A DNA stretch of 64,000 bases, taken from positions 372,001 to 436,000 of the forward strand of contig NZ_MUBJ01000001.1 in the NCBI RefSeq assembly GCF_002127535.1, in the 5' to 3' direction. Position 1 is the stretch's first letter, and each line of letters opens with the position of its first letter. The notes under the pieces are model-generated. The model did no database searches and was not told the DNA's origin. It saw only the letters and a list, made by a program, of their open reading frames with translations. The DNA is from Xenorhabdus vietnamensis (GTDB lineage Bacteria; Pseudomonadota; Gammaproteobacteria; Enterobacterales; Enterobacteriaceae). This document shows positions 16,941 to 25,792 of the stretch, piece after piece. A program made the position numbers and the translations under genes.

Positions 16941-19119
16941 GGTTATTTCCTCGGCATTGCAGATTATCGTCTGCTTCCCAGACCAAAATCAGCACCTCAT
17001 TATCTTTGGCTTCCACTGATGTGGTGATATCACTACCTTTAGCCGCATCTGATCGATGCAGTGTCAGACAAGTGACCCGCTCAACCAGCGGTTGTTGTTG
17101 GATGGTCGCCAGTAACTGGTAATAATTAATGCTGTTATTCAGCATAACGGGGCGCTGCTCATCGACGCTCCAGGGCATATACGTCTCACTGAGTTGCTGC
17201 CGTAGCTGGCGATAACCAAAATCTTTGTTGACGTCCGGCTTGAAAATCACTGTGTAATTGATTTCCACATTCTTATATTGGGGATTGCTGATCTCGATCT
17301 CAGCCCAAGGAGAGCCTTTTTGCTGTAACCACTCGGCCATTTCTTGCAGGCGTGCTGGGTTAAGTTCCGGGCGAAATGGATCATCGCTGTCGTTGTAGCG
17401 GTTGGCCGGAATGATAGTCAGTTGTTGTTTCTCCAGTGCAGGTACTCTGGTGAGCTCATCATTACTGGGGTACTTAACATCAAAGATGCTGACATAACGC
17501 TCTTTTAACAGTGTCGCCATATTGCCCCAAGTTAAGGCTCGGTTACGGTGAGAAAGATGCTGTGCCCCCCGTTCAAAAAAAGCGTTGTAAGATTCCGGTA
17601 CACGTCCATTCCATGATGGCCAGGGTTGATCGATCGACGCCACCACTATGATGGGTTCAACCGGACGTTGGATGCTGCCAGTCGGTAATGGTGTTAAGAA
17701 ATGGCTGTTGCTGATGCTATTGGCATTGACCAATGTTGCAGTTATAGCGTTATAGATCAGGCCATATAACCAAGGGGTTTTTCCCCATGAGTCTTTGTGT
17801 ATGGGGATGACCACGACGGCCTTTAACCAATAGCGTTCCGTTGGCATCTGCGTTGCTTGATTGGCAGCATCCGCGGGCAGGACAACCTGCCAAGTGCCAT
17901 CTTGATACAGATGCTGGGTTTTATCATTGACCCACGCATCTAATGTCGCCCATTGATTTTTTTGGTTCAGGTAATACCAGGAAACTTTTGTAGGTTGCTG
18001 CGGCGATTTTAATTTCCAATATAGCGATAAGGTTTGTCCTGGTTCGACGTCAGTGATACCAAGATATAAAACGGGATTTTCTTCTAATGGCTCAATCTCA
18101 GAGTTATAACCAAAAGGAGTTAGATGATGCGTTTCGAACGAGGTTTTACCAACCTCTTTTTCCTGTACCTTAAGAGATTCCACTGTTGGCAATGCTTGGC
18201 TGTTTTTACCCTGTAGCCTGAGCACTGGTTCACTGAAAACCAGATTATCCAGATCCTCTGGGGCACTGATTGCGGGTTCTTTATCTGACAGCATCAGAAT
18301 GACTTCTTGCGTATTTATTTCAACAGATAAAGTTAGCCATTGATTACCGCTGCTGATCTGGGCGACCAGATTTTGGCTACTCATGTCTTTATCAAAGGTA
18401 ACCGTTATTTTTCTTGCCCCTTCTTCCATCGCCAGTTGTGCAGAGGTAATTAATACGCCACCCAACACAGGCTTATCCTGATGAGTTTCACTGAATAACC
18501 GTATCCCACCGGATGGCAAGGATAACTGAGCCTGAGAATCCCACGGTGTTGCGGTAACCCATTGCTGTTGTTCTTTTTTACGTAGCCAACACAATTCACT
18601 GATATAGCCGCGATTAGCCAATAAACTGGCATCCTGCGCATATTGCAAGGCATTGCCTTGTTCGTCTTGTCCCGCTTCAAATAAAGTGCCTTTAGTGAGC
18701 AGTTGTTCTGTGACGGTGGCATTCAGTTCTACCGACAAAGCGACCTGATCAGGTTGTGCCGGACGGGGAGACAAGCCCAAAAGCGCCCGATAATAGAGAT
18801 CACGATGAGCTGCTGGTAAGGTATTAAATAAAGATATTGGTGTTTCCAATAATCGCAATATTGCTAATAGAAAAGCTTGATGAGGTAATAACTCCCCATT
18901 GGCTTCAATTTCCCCTTGATATAATTCAGCAAGTTTCTCTGGCGTATTATTCACCATAAAGAAAAAATCATTCCAATGACTATCACCCTGATTGAAGGGA
19001 ATTATTTTAGTGTACTTCTCAATATATTGGAGTAATTGCAAACTGGTTCGATTGTCTAATTTAAAATCGCTCATCGGCACCAAGTTTGACAATTTATTAT
19101 TTAACTCAGTTAATTCCAT
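16933..19119 (-). CDS. pvc11: PVC baseplate J-like wedge protein Pvc11 (gp6-like)
   Basis: 728-aa baseplate protein. The C-terminal region contains the baseplate J/gp6-type segment, with VEINYTVIFKPDVNKDFGY, a Gln/Glu-rich helix RQLRQQLSETYMPWS, and NSINYYQLLATIQQQPLVERV, the pattern used by gp6/J proteins for ring closure. The N-terminal half carries family-specific beta-rich insertions. Start ATG 19119 has AGGTGA about five bases upstream. An 84-bp spacer separates it from pvc10, and it overlaps pvc12. With Pvc12 it makes the baseplate wedges. Confidence 0.9.
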   Translation of the reverse strand: MELTELNNKLSNLVPMSDFKLDNRTSLQLLQYIEKYTKIIPFNQGDSHWNDFFFMVNNTPEKLAELYQGEIEANGELLPHQAFLLAILRLLETPISLFNTLPAAHRDLYYRALLGLSPRPAQPDQVALSVELNATVTEQLLTKGTLFEAGQDEQGNALQYAQDASLLANRGYISELCWLRKKEQQQWVTATPWDSQAQLSLPSGGIRLFSETHQDKPVLGGVLITSAQLAMEEGARKITVTFDKDMSSQNLVAQISSGNQWLTLSVEINTQEVILMLSDKEPAISAPEDLDNLVFSEPVLRLQGKNSQALPTVESLKVQEKEVGKTSFETHHLTPFGYNSEIEPLEENPVLYLGITDVEPGQTLSLYWKLKSPQQPTKVSWYYLNQKNQWATLDAWVNDKTQHLYQDGTWQVVLPADAANQATQMPTERYWLKAVVVIPIHKDSWGKTPWLYGLIYNAITATLVNANSISNSHFLTPLPTGSIQRPVEPIIVVASIDQPWPSWNGRVPESYNAFFERGAQHLSHRNRALTWGNMATLLKERYVSIFDVKYPSNDELTRVPALEKQQLTIIPANRYNDSDDPFRPELNPARLQEMAEWLQQKGSPWAEIEISNPQYKNVEINYTVIFKPDVNKDFGYRQLRQQLSETYMPWSVDEQRPVMLNNSINYYQLLATIQQQPLVERVTCLTLHRSDAAKGSDITTSVEAKDNEVLILVWEADDNLQCRGNNHE

Positions 19120-19150
19120 AATATCACCTGTGTGGCACAGCGATTCCTCT

Positions 19151-19170
19151 GTGAATAATCATTTATTCAC
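19151..19170 (-). other. Small intercistronic hairpin between pvc10 and pvc11
   Basis: GTGAATA and TATTCAC (7-bp stem, 6-nt loop) lie in the 84-bp spacer. It is the only structured spacer in the otherwise tightly packed pvc5-pvc12 block. It could tune mRNA stability or translation; there is no U-tract, so it is not a terminator. Confidence 0.3.
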
Positions 19171-19203
19171 ACCGTTTAATTTCAAGTTAACGCAGCTAAT
19201 GCC

Positions 19204-19626
19204 TTAATTTACGGTGGCAAAGTTTTGTTGGGTAATGAAACTGCCCTTTCCCGATGAAGGTGTCATCACATCCGGTTGAGGGGGAGTTACCGTATTATTC
19301 ATGGCTGGTGATTCAGGCGTAAACAGCGCCGTGAATTTCTGTCCCTTGATAATTAAAGCCGCTCCACTGGTACACTGAAGTGCTTGCTGGCTGGTATCCA
19401 ACGTACTGATGGTAATGGTTCCTGTTCCCGGCGTAGCGTGTGTTGCGGTGAAATAGGTGGCTGGAACCCTGACCTGTTTTTCATTCCCCAGAATGCAAAC
19501 TTTCTTTCCGCTCACTTGTGCATGTCCTGTGCCGCTGATTTTAGCGGGGCTGGGGTTTACCTGACGATTACCAAAGTTGGAATCAAACTGTAGCATGTCA
19601 CCGTCTGTCACAATGGCTTCACTCAT
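19204..19626 (-). CDS. pvc10: PVC spike-tip PAAR-like protein Pvc10
   Basis: 140-aa protein between gp25-like Pvc9 and wedge Pvc11. It has the short beta-rich repeats of PAAR-like tips, with VTDGDMLQFDSNFG, ISGTGHAQVSGKKVCILG, PGTGTITISTL and GAALIIKGQKFTALF. In Afp and PVC this cone sits on the VgrG-like spike and sharpens it. It overlaps pvc9 by ATGA, so the two are translationally coupled. Length fits the family. The Pro/Thr-rich C-terminal tail (about 105-140) is probably flexible. Confidence 0.82.
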   Translation of the reverse strand: MSEAIVTDGDMLQFDSNFGNRQVNPSPAKISGTGHAQVSGKKVCILGNEKQVRVPATYFTATHATPGTGTITISTLDTSQQALQCTSGAALIIKGQKFTALFTPESPAMNNTVTPPQPDVMTPSSGKGSFITQQNFATVN

Positions 19627-20045
19627 ATCACCTCCATTACCCGACCTTCACTCAGTGCCAGTGTTCCCTGAATTTGCTGATTGATATCGCTTCCCCGCAG
19701 GCGATATATCACCTGAACCTGCAAGGTACTCTTATTATTTGGCGACTGACGGACTTGGATATCGGTAATATCTGCCCGTGATTCATAACGTAATACACTG
19801 TCATGAATATGGGATTCAATTTCAGCAAATAATTCGTTGCGGATATTTTCAAACATAAAATCATTTAATCCGCAGCCATAATTTTCACGCATCAGGCGTT
19901 CTCCCGGCTCAGTGCTGAACAGAATGTGCAAACTTTGGCGTACATCTTCTGCACCTTCAGCCATTTCCACTCCCTTTTCAAGGGAAAAGGCGGGAGGAAA
20001 AGCCCAACCACGACCATAGAGTTGTGTCAGTATTTGGTTTTCCAT
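19623..20045 (-). CDS. pvc9: PVC baseplate gp25-like protein Pvc9
   Basis: 140-aa gp25/lysozyme-like baseplate protein. Family signatures are clear: GRGWAFPPAFS near the N-terminus, EDVRQSLHILFSTEPGERLM with the conserved Glu-Pro-Arg-type loop, and YGCGLNDFMFE. T4 gp25 homologues join the wedge to the first sheath ring and trigger sheath polymerisation. It is preceded by pvc8 with a 10-bp gap and overlaps pvc10 by four bases. Start ATG 20045 is just downstream of a GTGAA ribosome binding site. Confidence 0.93.
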   Translation of the reverse strand: MENQILTQLYGRGWAFPPAFSLEKGVEMAEGAEDVRQSLHILFSTEPGERLMRENYGCGLNDFMFENIRNELFAEIESHIHDSVLRYESRADITDIQVRQSPNNKSTLQVQVIYRLRGSDINQQIQGTLALSEGRVMEVI

Positions 20046-20055
20046 TATTCACCTT

Positions 20056-21672
20056 TCACTGGGTTAGATTAATTTTGGCACCTTTGATTTCAACACTGTT
20101 TTTGCCAGACATAGTGATCGATTTATCCATTTGGGCGTTCATTGTCTGCGCTTTCAGTGTTAATTCTTTTTTCGTTGATAGAGAAATATCTTTATCCTGC
20201 TGGAGAGTGATTTGATTATCTCCCGCACTCATTTGAATTGTTTTCTCTTTGCCATTAATCATGATTTGTTGTTGAATTTCTCCTTTTTTCACCACCAAGA
20301 TTTTTTCTTGATTATCCTGAGTGGGTTCTAAAGGTGCTTTATTTTTCGGGTTGTGCATTGCTCCCAGAATGACCGGATAACGTGGATCATTTTCAAAAAA
20401 GCCGACAATCACTTCATCACCGGGTTCCGGGTAAAAGCAGAAACCGCTTTCGTGGCTGGCGTAAGGTTTTCCTAGTCTTGCCCACAGAAATTCATTTGGC
20501 CGATTCAGTACCGGAAGAATAATCGGAATGCGGTTCAGGGCTGCACTGTCCTGCTGGTATTTCGCTACTGTCGCAATATGCAGTTCGGTGGCATCGGGTA
20601 ATATCGGCAGATACTCTTGTTGTAAGCCAATGCTCAGGGTGGTTTCCCAATCAATTCGCCGATTGAAACGATGGCGAACCGCAGTAATGCCTGCTGTACC
20701 ATCCAGTTGTGAACCAAATCCCGTTAGTTGGATGTTATCCCCCAATTGATATCGTCCATCTCCTTTAAGCAGGAATTCGCCGGTTACACCTGAAATGCGC
20801 TGATTCAGTAATAACCCCTGTGCCAGATAGCCACTTTCTTGGGTGGTTAATGAGCTGCTGTAGCGAATGTCCCAACTCGTTTTATTTAAAGATGCCAGTT
20901 TGTCAGGGGAGAGGGCGGCTTTCCCTACGGCAACACTGCCGTAGCGACCGCCTGATAATTCCTGCTGTTTACTGATATCCCAACCACTGACTTCCAGTGA
21001 GGCAGGGTTAAGGTGGTTATCAAACTGCCAACTGGCATCCTTGACGATAATGTCTTTTTTCTCATCCCCACGAATTTTAAGGGTATGGGTGGCGTTGGAT
21101 TTCAAGGCATCAGGTTGGACAAGCTGAACGCCTTCTGTCGTGGGTAACAGCCACACGCCCGTTGCCGATAGCCGACACAACAGAAAACGCCAATCTGAGC
21201 AGCGAAATTGCACCATCTGCTCATGCTTTTGATCTAACGCGGCTATCCGCTCAAAGTGAGCCTTGATACCAGCCTGATTCAACAAGGTATTTAAGATGGT
21301 TTTTTCATTGCTGGCCTTAAACAGTTGCGAATGCTGAGTATCTACCATCAATTGCAACCGATGCTTAACGACCAAAGTCAGCAATAATTGCTTATTTTTG
21401 ATTTTCAACGTATGACGGGTAATCAGCCCGTTAAATAGCACCGATTTTCTGCCGCCGTCAGTCACTTCCAGACGCAGGGTTTTTCCTACCTGACAATGGG
21501 TTAATTCAGTCTGTACATCCGACTGGCTGAAAGAGGAAAGTGGCCTGTCTGGCAGGCTGAGTTTCAGCGTTGCAGAAGGAATACTGTTAACGCGGTAATA
21601 GGTATCCACATCAACGGCGGCCAACAGCGATAGCGCCTTACCATCTGCAATGATTTTCAGTTGGTGGCTCAT
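20056..21672 (-). CDS. pvc8: PVC VgrG-like central spike Pvc8
   Basis: 538-aa spike hub, combining gp27-like hub domains (residues 1-about 350) and a gp5-like OB-fold with beta-helix needle. The OB region has the VgrG-type signature PDEFLWARL-like (NRPNEFLWARLGKPYASHESG) and FYPEPGDEVIVGFFENDPRYPVILGAMHNP near residues 410-450. The C-terminal hydrophilic repeats (KDISLSTKKELTLKAQTMNA...) form the trimeric needle. It starts at a TGATG overlap with pvc7, indicating coupling. No C-terminal toxin extension is present, as expected because PVC cargo is encoded separately. Confidence 0.93.
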   Translation of the reverse strand: MSHQLKIIADGKALSLLAAVDVDTYYRVNSIPSATLKLSLPDRPLSSFSQSDVQTELTHCQVGKTLRLEVTDGGRKSVLFNGLITRHTLKIKNKQLLLTLVVKHRLQLMVDTQHSQLFKASNEKTILNTLLNQAGIKAHFERIAALDQKHEQMVQFRCSDWRFLLCRLSATGVWLLPTTEGVQLVQPDALKSNATHTLKIRGDEKKDIIVKDASWQFDNHLNPASLEVSGWDISKQQELSGGRYGSVAVGKAALSPDKLASLNKTSWDIRYSSSLTTQESGYLAQGLLLNQRISGVTGEFLLKGDGRYQLGDNIQLTGFGSQLDGTAGITAVRHRFNRRIDWETTLSIGLQQEYLPILPDATELHIATVAKYQQDSAALNRIPIILPVLNRPNEFLWARLGKPYASHESGFCFYPEPGDEVIVGFFENDPRYPVILGAMHNPKNKAPLEPTQDNQEKILVVKKGEIQQQIMINGKEKTIQMSAGDNQITLQQDKDISLSTKKELTLKAQTMNAQMDKSITMSGKNSVEIKGAKINLTQ

Positions 21673-22358
21673 CAGGCATCTCCTCTGGTGGCCTGTAATA
21701 TCTCACCCGGTACGAATCCGTTAAGGTTATCCAGACCGTTTTGCCAAGCCAGTGTCAGGTAATCGACACCACCAGACAGGGTTGATGCGGTGCTGGCCGC
21801 CATCAGGGCCAGTGAAACACCATCCTGTACCCGTAAAGCAATTTTTGCCGGTGATTTCAGGTTTTGCTCTGTCTCCTGCAAAACCAGACTTTCATCCGCC
21901 ACCAATGTCAGGATGACGCGCGCCCGCAAGGGAGTGGCATCACGATCAAACAAGGTGTAATTCACTGACAAACCTTTCGCCCTGCCAGCAAAATAGCCGC
22001 GGTTTTCCCAACGCATTTTCCCCCATTTAATTTGCAGGAATCGCGTTTCATTACTGGTGGCATCCACGCTGCACAGTTGCTTAAGCTGCGTAAGCTGCGC
22101 TTCAACCGGGGTTTTGTTACCCGGCATGGTGGCATCAAAAATCAGCTCAAGGGATAATCCGGCGGGCTTGGCCTGTACATAAATGCTGCTTTGTTTTTCG
22201 CTATTAATCGCTTGGGATTGCTGATAATCAGTTTGGTAATCCAATTGCAGGGAATCGGGGTTATACATGGCTTGCACAGTGCCTGCCCGTATTTTTCCTT
22301 CCCTGTCTTTATAGGCATTAATGGTCAGTTTCGCTAAACCACGTTCAATCAGACTCAT
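21672..22358 (-). CDS. pvc7: PVC tube-spike adaptor Pvc7 (CIS tube/LysM-type)
   Basis: 228-aa adaptor linking inner tube and spike, equivalent to Afp7. The N-terminal part (LTINAYKD, VQAMYNPDSLQLDYQTDYQ) is the family signature; the central region resembles tube-protein domains, with a C-terminal LysM-like tail as in phage gp53-type adaptors. ATG 22358 overlaps the pvc6 stop (ATGA) and has GAGGAAGG about nine bases upstream; a GTG nine bases earlier (22367) is less likely. The stop overlaps the pvc8 start. Confidence 0.85.
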   Translation of the reverse strand: MSLIERGLAKLTINAYKDREGKIRAGTVQAMYNPDSLQLDYQTDYQQSQAINSEKQSSIYVQAKPAGLSLELIFDATMPGNKTPVEAQLTQLKQLCSVDATSNETRFLQIKWGKMRWENRGYFAGRAKGLSVNYTLFDRDATPLRARVILTLVADESLVLQETEQNLKSPAKIALRVQDGVSLALMAASTASTLSGGVDYLTLAWQNGLDNLNGFVPGEILQATRGDA

Positions 22359-22552
22359 GGACGCCACCCTTCCTCATCGCGTAATGCGGCCAACACTTCG
22401 CGTTTAATTTTTTCAACCCAAATGGCTTCATCCAGACTCTCCTGAATCAGAGAATGGCCTTGCTTTTCTGATTCAGTCGATTGTGTTGGTAGTATTGGCG
22501 CTGATGAAACCACTTTTGCCTGAATGATTAATTCTCTGATTTCTACGGTCAT
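22355..22552 (-). CDS. pvc6: PVC small protein Pvc6 (DUF5908-type)
   Basis: 65-aa protein between inner tube Pvc5 and adaptor Pvc7. MTVEIRELIIQAKV is the conserved N-terminus of the family; the C-terminal half is a charged helix ending EKIKREVLAALRDEEGWRP. It starts at 22552 in an ATGA overlap with pvc5 and ends in an ATGA overlap with pvc7; a longer frame from 22573 is unlikely because it would overlap pvc5 by 25 bp. The role in the particle is not firmly known for the family, possibly assembly or baseplate-proximal. Its presence completes the canonical gene order. Confidence 0.82.
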   Translation of the reverse strand: MTVEIRELIIQAKVVSSAPILPTQSTESEKQGHSLIQESLDEAIWVEKIKREVLAALRDEEGWRP

Positions 22553-23007
22553 ACTTTGACTCCTAACCAGCACATATCCTGATAGCTCAATTCAAGGGTA
22601 TTCACCAAAATGGCGTTGCTGTTTGCGTCAAAATCGCTGGTTTGCCAGCGTACCGGTAAGGCATTGCTCAGCGTCCAACTGGACAAGGGCAGTGAATTTT
22701 CGTTTAACAGCATAATCACCACATCCGCATAGGCGATTTTTTCTCCGCGCAATACCCGATCAAACATCCAGGTCAAAGGGGAAACTGTCATTACGCCACG
22801 CTCCAGCGTTAATGTGCCGTGTTGGATCTTTTCGGCCAGATAGTTATTGCGGGCGTTCTCGCCGCCTTGACTATGTTGGGTGACTTGAAGTTCACGACTC
22901 AGGCCGGAAATACGTTGAAAACGGATATCCAGCGGATCGGGAATGCCATTGAAAACAAAACTCGCCATAAAACGGTGGGATACCACGGGGGTGTAATAAT
23001 CGTTCAT
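22549..23007 (-). CDS. pvc5: PVC inner tube initiator Pvc5
   Basis: 152-aa Hcp-like/gp19-like tube protein. It opens with DYYTPVVSHRFMASFVFNGIPDPLDIRFQRISGLS-type tube signature (shown here in part), then QGGENARNNYLAEK and LTLERGVM, the loop pattern of T4 gp19-family proteins, and ends LNTLELSYQDMCWLGV. In PVC, Pvc5 forms the first tube ring(s) near the spike while Pvc1 forms the rest. AAGGA precedes ATG 23007. It lies 15 bp after pvc4 and overlaps pvc6. Confidence 0.9.
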   Translation of the reverse strand: MNDYYTPVVSHRFMASFVFNGIPDPLDIRFQRISGLSRELQVTQHSQGGENARNNYLAEKIQHGTLTLERGVMTVSPLTWMFDRVLRGEKIAYADVVIMLLNENSLPLSSWTLSNALPVRWQTSDFDANSNAILVNTLELSYQDMCWLGVKV

Positions 23008-23022
23008 TGTGCTCTTTCCTTC

Positions 23023-24270
23023 TTAAGACAAAAGGGCGCCCGTTTGGGTATCAAATACCAAACTGATTTCGATAAATTCGGCGGGAGACAAGACGGCCAA
23101 GGCAACTTTCATGATCATTTTACCGGCACGGATATCTTCTTCGGTCATCGTTTCATTTATCCCTAACAGCACCGTAAATGCTTCATCTTCCCGTGAGCCG
23201 TACAAGCCACCCTGTAACCACAATTGCCTTAACCAGTTATAGCTTTGTCCCTTGCATTTCATCCATGTCAGTTCGTTATTGGGTTCAAAGATGTACATTC
23301 GAGCCAATTGCGCTAAATGCACGGTGACATAAGAAACCAAACGACGGGTTTGCAGGTAACGCCATGGCGAGTTATCCCCGTTTTCCAGTGTGCGGCACCC
23401 CCATACACGTATACCTTTGCCGGGGAAAGTGCGGATCACATTGAGCGAAGTGCCGTTGATGTTAAACAGCACACTCCCTTGAAGATAAGATTTAATCGGT
23501 CGAATAACCTGAGACAGAGCAATATTGGCTGGCGCCTTCCATACGCCGACTTCGCTATCCGTGTGCTGGATAACTGCCGCAATAGCCGCGGTGGGAGAAA
23601 GCACAATACCTTTTTGGCTGGTTTGGCTGGATATATCCTGATAAGTGGTTTCCAGACGAGGCCAATAGGCGGCTCCCCATTGACGATATTCAGACGAAAG
23701 ATCTTTCAGGCATTGCTGCGCTTGTTTAACCTCATCCGGTGCATCCAGCAGTACAAAGAGATTGGCGCGGATTTGGCTCAGTTTCAGCAGTGTATTCCAA
23801 CCTTCAGACCATAACTTGACTAAAGTCTGTTGGTCATCAATGACATTTTCATTCAGTCGGGCGAGATCCGGTGCCAGAATCAGAGTAATCTGCGTTTCCC
23901 CGCCAATGGCTTCTTTTACTGCGTCAGAGCCGAGTGCTTCCATTAGTGCCTTGGCTTCCGCCTGAGTGATATTTGCTGAGGGCATATTCCCCTGTAGTGG
24001 TAAAACAAAGGCCTGTTGCCCGCCATTATCGAAATAGAATCTGACTGCTAATGCCATCAGATGATCATCACCAAAGAGCTGGATATATTCAGCCAAGTTA
24101 TTGATACGAACCGTAGTTTTTACTGGCTGTGATTTTTCCTGTTGCTGATTTGTCTGTTGCTGATGGGGGGCGGTATAGCCAATAAATACCGGCACTGCAC
24201 TGGGGATCTCTTGCTGGCCCGTAGTGATGATACTTTCTGTTAAGGTTACGCCCGGTTGAATTCTTTCCAT
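23023..24270 (-). CDS. pvc4: PVC contractile sheath protein Pvc4
   Basis: 415-aa phage-tail-sheath-family protein. N-terminal GVTLTESIITTGQQEIPSAVPVFIGY is the sheath handshake arm, and the C-terminal domain (GVWKAPANIALSQVIRPIK, GIRVWGCRTLENGDNSPWRYLQTRRL, DIRAGKMIMKVALAVLSPAEFIEI) is shared with Pvc2 and Pvc3. The third of three consecutive ATGs (24270) is chosen because AGGAG is six bases upstream of it. In PVC particles the minor sheath subunits sit near the baseplate while Pvc2 makes most of the sheath. The gap to pvc5 is 15 bp. Confidence 0.92.
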   Translation of the reverse strand: MERIQPGVTLTESIITTGQQEIPSAVPVFIGYTAPHQQQTNQQQEKSQPVKTTVRINNLAEYIQLFGDDHLMALAVRFYFDNGGQQAFVLPLQGNMPSANITQAEAKALMEALGSDAVKEAIGGETQITLILAPDLARLNENVIDDQQTLVKLWSEGWNTLLKLSQIRANLFVLLDAPDEVKQAQQCLKDLSSEYRQWGAAYWPRLETTYQDISSQTSQKGIVLSPTAAIAAVIQHTDSEVGVWKAPANIALSQVIRPIKSYLQGSVLFNINGTSLNVIRTFPGKGIRVWGCRTLENGDNSPWRYLQTRRLVSYVTVHLAQLARMYIFEPNNELTWMKCKGQSYNWLRQLWLQGGLYGSREDEAFTVLLGINETMTEEDIRAGKMIMKVALAVLSPAEFIEISLVFDTQTGALLS

Positions 24271-24336
24271 CATCATCTCCTGTAAAGTGGTGAGATAGGC
24301 ACTGTCAATACAGTGCCCGGTGTTGAATCACGGAGA

Positions 24337-25767
24337 TTACTGAGCGACATCCTGCGTAAATTGCAGAACGATAAATTCAGCCGGTCGTACCGCAGCCAGA
24401 CCTACTTTCATGATCATTTTGCCTTGTTTGATATCAGCATCAGACATGGTGATATCCTGACCAATATGAATAAAGTAAGCCTCTTCTGGTCGATCACCCA
24501 TCAGGGCATTTTTTTGCCAAAGAGCATAAAGATATTGATCAACGGCGGCTTTGGCACGCATCCAGGTAGGTTGATTATTGGTTTCAAATAATACGGCGCG
24601 CAGTGCTTGACGGATATCGCGCTCAACGGAATTGAACAGACGACGGACAGGAATGTAGCGCCAGTGGGTATCGTTGGCGTCCGCACAAGTACGGGCTCCC
24701 CAAACCATCAAGCCACGATCAGTAAATGAACGGATGACATTGATGCCCTTGTTATTCATATCTCCTTGCCGATCGTCATCGACTTTATCAGTCAGGCCTT
24801 TGACGCCTGTCAGTGCAACATTGGCTGGTGCTTTCCAGACGCCACGCTGGTTATCTGTTTGGCAATAAATTCCTGCAATCGCAGCACTTGGTGGAAAGGT
24901 GAGTTGACGTTGTTGTTCCTGTCGTAATCTGGTATCAATGTCTTGCGCCAGCACTTCATTTTCTTTCTTGAGCTCATCCAGATTTTTCAGTTTATCTTTG
25001 CCTGATTCATCCTCATATCCATTGATAATAACGTTCTTATCGTTGGGTAAGGCGGAAAATGTCAGGTTTGTTTCCAACTGAGGATAATAGGCGGCAACTT
25101 TAGTGCCATTGCCCATACTAGGTATTGATTTACCATCGGGGCTATCTGCAATCAGGAAATAGCCCACTTTGTTATCATTCAATAATGAGCTGACTGCATC
25201 GTAGGCTTTGGTTTTATACTCTTGATCGTCTTCTGCACAAACCAACAGAGTGATATCTCCTTTTTGTTCAATCCGCTCAGGAATGGCAGCCAGAGCCAAC
25301 GCATCGTTAATATCGTTTAATGGGTAGATATAACAAGCCCCGCCTCCATTTTGAAAATAGAATCTCAAAGTTTCTACGGCCTTAGACAGATTGATTTTCT
25401 CAATATTGTGAATCCATTTTTTGGGTTCTTCTTCGGCGGCAGAGAGAGCTTGAACTTTGGGGGATACTTGGGTTTCAGCCTCTTTATTTTCGACTTTTTC
25501 TTTTTTGTCTTCTTCTTTCTTTGTTTCGCCATTAGGAGAAGAGTCAAGGCTCGATGTGATGACAATTTCTGTCATTGGTGCCAAAGAAAAAATGGAAGTG
25601 AATTCAAGCCAGTTGCTGACACGGGTACAGACTTGGGTTGAATTCACGGTTTTCGGGGTAAATTTACCAATAAAAACAGGTACGGCAGTTGGACTGTTGC
25701 TGACAGACAATGCAAGGGACGCATCTTCTTCAATATAAACGCCGGGCGCTTTTAGAATAGCAGGCAT
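24337..25767 (-). CDS. pvc3: PVC contractile sheath protein Pvc3
   Basis: 476-aa sheath protein, the longest of the three. It starts PAILKAPGVYIEEDASLALSVSNSPTAVPVFIG-like (arm signature) and carries the shared C-terminal core with GVWKAPANVALTGVKG, LMVWGARTCADANDTHWRYIPVRRL and GKMIMKVGLAAVRPAEFIVLQF. Between residues about 75 and 115 there is a strongly charged Lys/Glu-rich insertion (ETKKEEDKKEKVENKEAE) absent from Pvc2 and Pvc4 here; it probably forms a surface decoration or flexible loop. GAGGAA precedes ATG 25767. It is 25 bp downstream of pvc2. Confidence 0.92.
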   Translation of the reverse strand: MPAILKAPGVYIEEDASLALSVSNSPTAVPVFIGKFTPKTVNSTQVCTRVSNWLEFTSIFSLAPMTEIVITSSLDSSPNGETKKEEDKKEKVENKEAETQVSPKVQALSAAEEEPKKWIHNIEKINLSKAVETLRFYFQNGGGACYIYPLNDINDALALAAIPERIEQKGDITLLVCAEDDQEYKTKAYDAVSSLLNDNKVGYFLIADSPDGKSIPSMGNGTKVAAYYPQLETNLTFSALPNDKNVIINGYEDESGKDKLKNLDELKKENEVLAQDIDTRLRQEQQRQLTFPPSAAIAGIYCQTDNQRGVWKAPANVALTGVKGLTDKVDDDRQGDMNNKGINVIRSFTDRGLMVWGARTCADANDTHWRYIPVRRLFNSVERDIRQALRAVLFETNNQPTWMRAKAAVDQYLYALWQKNALMGDRPEEAYFIHIGQDITMSDADIKQGKMIMKVGLAAVRPAEFIVLQFTQDVAQ

Positions 25768-25792
25768 GATAATTCCTCATCAATCAATGTGA

